DNA of 9,657 nucleotides from an uncultured Coriobacteriaceae bacterium (lineage in GTDB: Bacteria; Actinomycetota; Coriobacteriia; Coriobacteriales; Atopobiaceae). Shown here piece after piece: positions 6,419-9,657 of the stretch. Every line of letters starts with the position of its first letter. Within the stretch, counting starts at the first letter, position 1. The DNA lies in the NCBI GenBank assembly GCA_902772085.1, contig CACXZL010000043.1, positions 1-9,657 of the forward strand, in the 5' to 3' direction. The translations under genes were made by a program, and so were the position numbers. Under the pieces are notes generated by a model that did not search any database, was not told where the DNA came from, and worked only from the letters and a program-made list of their open reading frames with translations.

Positions 6419-6662
6419 GAAACTGCCTTTCCTTAGGTGCACGTAACAGAGCACTATACGTCGTTCCGTGCCGCCATGGTCCTCCTCGCAACACAAACGA
6501 TACAATTGTCGTACAAAAAGTATATCTACCTGCGAAAACCTCTGTTGGTGTCTTGCATGCGACCAAAAAAACAGTTGTTTGATTTACTGGAGTGGCCTAC
6601 CCGTATGGTCAGCCCATGGTTTAGAATACTTTACAAATAAAACGTGACGTAGGGAGGAAACC
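6419..6662. promoter_or_regulatory. Divergent argG/argH control region
   Basis: This spacer must hold both promoters. For argG (minus), TATACT at 6519-6524 and TATAGT at 6453-6458 look like -10 boxes, but neither has a good -35 at 16-18 nt. For argH (plus), TAGAAT at 6622-6627 is a fair -10, and TTGATT (6579-6584) with TATGGT (6604-6609) is a weaker pair with a long 19-nt spacer. An 8-bp palindrome ACAATTGT (6503-6510) lies near the middle. ArgR control would be expected in this position, but I could not find a convincing ARG box by eye. A ribosome site AGGGAGGAAA (6651-6660) serves argH. Confidence 0.5.
6454..6477 (-). CDS. Possible 7-codon leader ORF upstream of argG
   Basis: On the minus strand an ATG at 6475-6477 follows a GAGGAGG sequence (6481-6487) and opens a seven-residue ORF, MAARNDV, ending in TAG at 6454-6456. 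The spacing from AGGAGG is only 3 nt, or 6 nt if GAGG is used. It contains one CGG arginine codon and lies 35 bp before argG. It would be transcribed from TATACT (6519-6524), but not if the promoter uses TATAGT (6453-6458), which overlaps its stop. Chance occurrence is quite possible. Confidence 0.25.
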   Translation of the reverse strand: MAARNDV

Positions 6663-8036
6663 ATGGCACTGTGGGGCGGGAGATTTGAGGGCGGCGTTGA
6701 CGCATTCACGCAGGAGTTCGGCGCATCGCTGGAAGTCGACAAGCACATGGCGCAGCAAGACATTCGCGGCTCCATAGCGCATGCGACCATGCTTGCGGAG
6801 CAGGGGGTTATAGGTGCGCAGGATCGCGAGGCCATTGTAGCGGGCCTCTCTCAGATCTCCCAGGAGATTGAGGCTGGCGAGTTCGTGTGGGACATAAACG
6901 ACGAAGACGTGCACATGGCCATCGAGCGCACGCTGACGGAGCGCATCGGCACGGCCGGCGCGCGCTTGCATACCGGTCGTTCTCGCAACGACCAGGTCGC
7001 TACCGACATACGCCTGCTCGCCAAGGACCTTTGTGCCGAGCTGTTGGAGGGAAACCACGAGCTTCGCCGCGTGCTTGCGGATGTGGCTGAGCAAAACCTC
7101 GATGTGGTGATGCCAGGTTATACGCATCTGCAGCATGCGCAACCGGTTTTGTTTTCCCACCACATGCTTGCCTACTTCTGGATGTTTACGCGTGACGCCA
7201 GGCGACTGAAGGCGGCGTTCGATGCGTCTGATGCAAACCCGTTGGGCGCCGCGGCGCTCGCAGGTACTACCTATCCGCTCAACCGCGACCGTACCACGGA
7301 GCTCTTGGGCTTCTCACGCACGATTCCCAACTCGCTTGATGCCGTAAGCGACCGCGACTATCTGCTCGACCTCGAGTATGCCTGTGCCGTGAGCATGATG
7401 CACCTCAGCCGACTTTGCGAGGAGATCGTACTCTGGAGCAGCTCAGAGTTCGGCTTCATCACGCTTTCCGACTCGTACTCTACGGGTAGCTCCATCATGC
7501 CGCAAAAGAAGAATCCTGACTTTGCGGAGCTCACGCGCGGCAAGACCGGTCGCGTGTATGGCGATCTTATGGCCCTTCTCACCACCTGCAAGTCTTTGCC
7601 CCTAGCCTACAACAAGGACCTTCAGGAGTGCAAGGAGGGGCCGTTGGATGCAGCTCGAACGCTTGGCGACTGTATGGCCATCATGGCGGGTATGCTTGAG
7701 ACGATGAAGGTGAATGCTAACGTGATGCTTTCGCAGGCGGGCACGGGATTCAGTGCGGCGACCGATGTGGCCGACTACCTCGCAAAGCATGGCATGCCGT
7801 TCCGTGAGGCGCATGCCGTGGTAGGTCATCTGGTGCTCGAGTGCGAGAAACGTGGTTGCGGGTTGGAGGACCTTACTCTTGCCGAGCTGCGCAAGGCAAG
7901 CGAGCTCTTTGGGGAGGACATCATGGGGTCGCTTGATCCAGCAGGTATCGCACGTGCACGAACCACATACGGTGGTACCGGAAACGATGCCGTAGCCGCC
8001 CAGCTCGCAGAGGCACGAGTGACGTTGCGAGTGTGA
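6663..8036 (+). CDS. argH: Argininosuccinate lyase
   Basis: This cytosolic homotetrameric enzyme splits argininosuccinate into arginine and fumarate, the last step of arginine synthesis. The 457 residues match the family. The visible marks are the N-terminal LWGGRF motif (3-8), TGRSRNDQVATD (104-115), the catalytic-histidine motif GYTHLQHAQP (152-161, with T154-H155), and the fumarase/aspartase-superfamily signature GSSIMPQKKNPD (275-286), in which the second Ser (277) is the expected catalytic base. The start ATG 6663-6665 has a strong GGAGG (6653-6657) 5 nt upstream. The gene is GC-rich compared with the kinase and restriction genes. It diverges from argG, whose product is its substrate, and ends at TGA 8034-8036, 14 bp before a strong terminator. 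Confidence 0.98.
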   Translation: MALWGGRFEGGVDAFTQEFGASLEVDKHMAQQDIRGSIAHATMLAEQGVIGAQDREAIVAGLSQISQEIEAGEFVWDINDEDVHMAIERTLTERIGTAGARLHTGRSRNDQVATDIRLLAKDLCAELLEGNHELRRVLADVAEQNLDVVMPGYTHLQHAQPVLFSHHMLAYFWMFTRDARRLKAAFDASDANPLGAAALAGTTYPLNRDRTTELLGFSRTIPNSLDAVSDRDYLLDLEYACAVSMMHLSRLCEEIVLWSSSEFGFITLSDSYSTGSSIMPQKKNPDFAELTRGKTGRVYGDLMALLTTCKSLPLAYNKDLQECKEGPLDAARTLGDCMAIMAGMLETMKVNANVMLSQAGTGFSAATDVADYLAKHGMPFREAHAVVGHLVLECEKRGCGLEDLTLAELRKASELFGEDIMGSLDPAGIARARTTYGGTGNDAVAAQLAEARVTLRV

Positions 8037-8049
8037 GTGATGTCCAGCC

Positions 8050-8082
8050 AAGCCCTCGAGACGTTGCTCTCGAGGGCTTTTC
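8050..8082 (+). terminator. argH terminator, with two CTCGAG sites in its arms
   Basis: A perfect 12-bp stem (8050-8061 with 8068-8079) and a 6-nt loop CGTTGC are followed by a short T run (8078-8081) on the plus strand. Each arm contains CTCGAG (8055-8060 and 8069-8074), the expected target of the neighbouring restriction enzyme. In the minus direction no T run follows, so it is not an obvious terminator for the restriction genes. Confidence 0.85.
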
Positions 8083-8118
8083 ACTGCTCGGTCTTGTTGA
8101 TGGCGAATCTGACATGAT

Positions 8119-8180
8119 GAGTGAAGTTCGATGAAGTAGATTTACACTCCATTTCACGGAAGACTTCGCACGCTTCACTC
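8119..8180 (-). other. Nested inverted repeats after the endonuclease gene
   Basis: An 8-bp inverted repeat (GAGTGAAG 8119-8126 and CTTCACTC 8173-8180) encloses a 5-bp one (GAAGT 8133-8137 and ACTTC 8163-8167). It starts 7 nt past the endonuclease stop codon. No T run follows on the minus strand, so if it acts it would be as an mRNA 3' hairpin and not a classic terminator. The long inner loop makes it weak. Confidence 0.3.
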
Positions 8181-8187
8181 TGTATTG

Positions 8188-8844
8188 TTAGGCCTTCATT
8201 ACGTCAATCCAACCCTTAAGGTGTGCTATGAACTTGTCGTAAGTCATAAGTGGATCGGGCTCCTCTACCACGTTGTTTTCGATGTCAACAACTGCAACCC
8301 ACACCGCCTGGTATATCCTCTCACGAAGAAGCCTCTTTCCCAGCAGCGTGAAGCGACCGATATATGATGAACCCTCAAACTCGGGATCGAAACTATACCT
8401 TGACTTGCTAGTGGTGCGAACGGGACTTACAGTCTCGTCAGTCTTTCTGATGAACAAGACATAACCGAAGTTTGGTGGCAGATCGTTTGGCTCAAGCAGG
8501 TGATTGTGGGTGGCGTAGTCGACGTCCATAGCGCTGCCAAGTGCCTCCTCGGCGCGGTTGTTTGAGTTGTTGCCAAAGCTTTTGCTAATGCTCTTCAATT
8601 CAATGGCGGCAACGAGCACTTCGCCCTCGAAAGCTGTGATGTCCCATTGCTTCGATTGTCTGAACCACCCAGGAAGAGTTACGTTCACCTTGTCGAGGAA
8701 AATCGAGTCTCGGTCATATCCAACACGAGCCATATCCTCTGCGATTTTTGCTGCTATGGGTGCTATGTGACGGCCACTCTGGGTGCTCACGTTCGTCGCA
8801 TAGTGCACGCAGTCGAGCACTGCATCTCTCACATCGTCACGCAT
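8188..8844 (-). CDS. Type II restriction endonuclease, PaeR7I/XhoI family (predicted CTCGAG)
   Basis: The 218-residue protein resembles R.PaeR7I and R.XhoI, which cut within CTCGAG. The core is a PD-(D/E)xK nuclease: D68 in WDI, then E82-x-K84 in AAIELKS. The family block SFGNNSNNRAEEALGSAMD (89-107) follows directly, and TLPGWFR (56-62) precedes it. R.PaeR7I is slightly longer (about 246 aa). The start is ATG 8842-8844: GGAGG stands at 8851-8855, 6 nt upstream, and the family N-terminus fits. A longer frame to 8958 would run through the methyltransferase and is not supported. The ATG overlaps the end of the methyltransferase gene by 8 bp, so translation is likely coupled and methylation precedes cutting. 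All key residues are present, so the enzyme looks active. CTCGAG specificity is inferred from the family. Confidence 0.9.
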   Translation of the reverse strand: MRDDVRDAVLDCVHYATNVSTQSGRHIAPIAAKIAEDMARVGYDRDSIFLDKVNVTLPGWFRQSKQWDITAFEGEVLVAAIELKSISKSFGNNSNNRAEEALGSAMDVDYATHNHLLEPNDLPPNFGYVLFIRKTDETVSPVRTTSKSRYSFDPEFEGSSYIGRFTLLGKRLLRERIYQAVWVAVVDIENNVVEEPDPLMTYDKFIAHLKGWIDVMKA

Positions 8845-9657
8845 CTTGTGCCTCCAATCCGTATGCCTTTCTACTCGCGGCGTTCGCCAGCTCTCGATTC
8901 CCCGTATCGAATGCTTCCATAAGCTCGGATTTTGTTTTGTCATCCACGGAATCTGCAAGCGGTATATGAACCATACGCAGATATTGGGCCTGAAAACGTA
9001 GCGTTGATCCGCGCATCTTCACGCCAAATGCGTCAACGTAGCTTTCTACGATGTCACTCATCATGAGGCCGCCAAGAGCCTTGACGTTCCACTCGCGTGA
9101 AATCATCCAGTAGCAATTATGATGCGGGTAGCGAGATCCATCCGCATATACGGGATCGGACTTAGCCGCCATGTCCGGAAACAGCAGCATCTGCTGTCCC
9201 ATCAAGGAGAAGTTGGGCTTATCCAACGTCCGATACCAAGCGTCAGGATGATCCCTTGCAACTCTGCGTTGCTTGAGCCTACGGGCATTCGCTTCGAAAT
9301 AGCGTCTGAGTTTAGGATAGTCTTCAAGGTCGACAAGTGATCCGTCTTCGCTCCATGGGTTGACGAGATACTTATTGGCATCTCGTCTACCTGCGCGCCA
9401 GTCGCGCATGAAGAAGAGGGGAAGCTCGCGTTCACCCTCTACCGTTCCCGCCTCTTCGGTGATGTAAACGTCGTCGCAACCAGTCGCTACGCCGATGCCG
9501 AGCCTTACCCCAGCCTCTTCCAAAGGGGGGTGCCTTTCTGAGATTTTCTGGAGAGTCTTCAAGCAATCGGGGGACGCAAGAGGTACTGGATCCGACCCAA
9601 CGAGCGGTGAGAGCACGTCGCCGGTTGCTTTCGGGTTGCGATACGAACCGTTACCAA
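8837..9657 (-). CDS. N6-adenine DNA methyltransferase of the restriction system, C-terminal part
   Basis: The frame is open from the right edge of the window to TGA at 8837-8839, giving 272 visible residues. The catalytic half with the AdoMet site and NPPY-type motif lies outside. The visible part matches the target-recognition region of Eco57I/TaqI-type adenine methyltransferases. From the first visible codon: GIGVATGCDDVYI (about 53-65), YLVNPW (about 96-101), a WYRTLDKPNFSLMGQQMLLFPDM block split across about 140-162, YPHHNCYW (about 176-183) and MRGSTLRFQAQYLR (about 214-227). M.PaeR7I, the partner expected for this endonuclease family, methylates adenine in CTCGAG. The GTG at 9614-9616 is internal and not a start. 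The gene is immediately followed, with 8 bp overlap, by the endonuclease. No controller-protein gene is visible, though one could lie upstream. Confidence 0.87.
   Translation of the reverse strand, partial: GNGSYRNPKATGDVLSPLVGSDPVPLASPDCLKTLQKISERHPPLEEAGVRLGIGVATGCDDVYITEEAGTVEGERELPLFFMRDWRAGRRDANKYLVNPWSEDGSLVDLEDYPKLRRYFEANARRLKQRRVARDHPDAWYRTLDKPNFSLMGQQMLLFPDMAAKSDPVYADGSRYPHHNCYWMISREWNVKALGGLMMSDIVESYVDAFGVKMRGSTLRFQAQYLRMVHIPLADSVDDKTKSELMEAFDTGNRELANAASRKAYGLEAQDA
8851..8855 (-). promoter_or_regulatory. Ribosome binding site of the endonuclease, inside the methyltransferase gene
   Basis: GGAGG lies within the last codons of the methyltransferase, 6 nt before the ATG at 8842-8844. 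It decides the endonuclease start and shows that both proteins come from one message. Confidence 0.8.

Noticed and set aside
6419..6505. 29-residue N-terminal extension of ArgG
   Set aside because: It has no ribosome site at 6505, while ATG 6418 has AAGGAAAGG upstream and gives the usual family N-terminus.
6503..6510. ACAATTGT palindrome as an ArgR box
   Set aside because: It is only 8 bp, the flanks do not continue the symmetry and it lacks the TGAAT/ATTCA half-sites.
6557..6640. 27-codon Arg-containing ORF (MRPKKQLF...) as an argH leader peptide
   Set aside because: No ribosome site precedes the ATG and it runs through the likely promoter area.
8050..8079. Bidirectional terminator that also serves the endonuclease gene
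   Set aside because: On the minus strand the stem is followed by GGCTGG and not by a T run.
8845..8958. 38-residue N-terminal extension of the endonuclease
   Set aside because: It would overlap the methyltransferase by about 120 bp and has no ribosome site. GGAGG precedes the ATG at 8844.
9614..9616. GTG as start of the methyltransferase
   Set aside because: The frame stays open to the window edge and the visible part is only the C-terminal half of such enzymes.

Overview
The window reads as a chromosomal segment of a moderately GC-rich Gram-positive actinobacterium. A member of the Coriobacteriia (Atopobiaceae/Eggerthellaceae type) is my best guess. The guess rests on the PASTA-domain receptor kinase, strong Shine-Dalgarno sites, the style of the ArgG/ArgH proteins and the TelA/VWA gene group. 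The taxon is inferred, not proven.

Layout from left to right. (1) Positions 1-1095, plus strand, hold the 3' part of a Ser/Thr kinase gene: basic juxtamembrane segment, one membrane helix, four extracellular PASTA repeats and a serine-rich tail. (2) A tRNA-Lys(TTT) gene lies on the minus strand only 22 bp beyond the kinase stop. A strong plus-oriented terminator lies on the far side of the tRNA, so the kinase transcript probably carries an antisense copy of the tRNA. (3) A compact minus-strand operon (4959 to 1286) encodes a two-helix membrane protein with an XpaC-like position and layout, a membrane-anchored protein joining a solute-binding-like domain to a VWA domain with a complete MIDAS, and a TelA-family protein. 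It is probably an envelope or stress module of unknown biochemical role. (4) A 229-bp gap contains a plausible operon promoter and an unexplained 90-bp element that can fold into a three-way junction closed by perfect 12-bp inverted ends. (5) argG (minus) and argH (plus) diverge from a 244-bp spacer and encode the last two steps of arginine synthesis. The spacer holds a possible seven-codon leader ORF before argG. (6) After the argH terminator come two minus-strand genes of a type II restriction-modification system: an N6-adenine methyltransferase (only its C-terminal half is inside the window) and a PaeR7I/XhoI-type endonuclease. The two genes overlap by 8 bp.

The expected target of the restriction enzyme is CTCGAG. 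By eye I find 11 such sites in the window. None is in the two restriction-modification genes, and two form the arms of the argH terminator right beside the cassette. The most interesting places for follow-up are the structured element at 5069-5158, the XpaC-like/VWA/TelA module and the restriction-modification junction.
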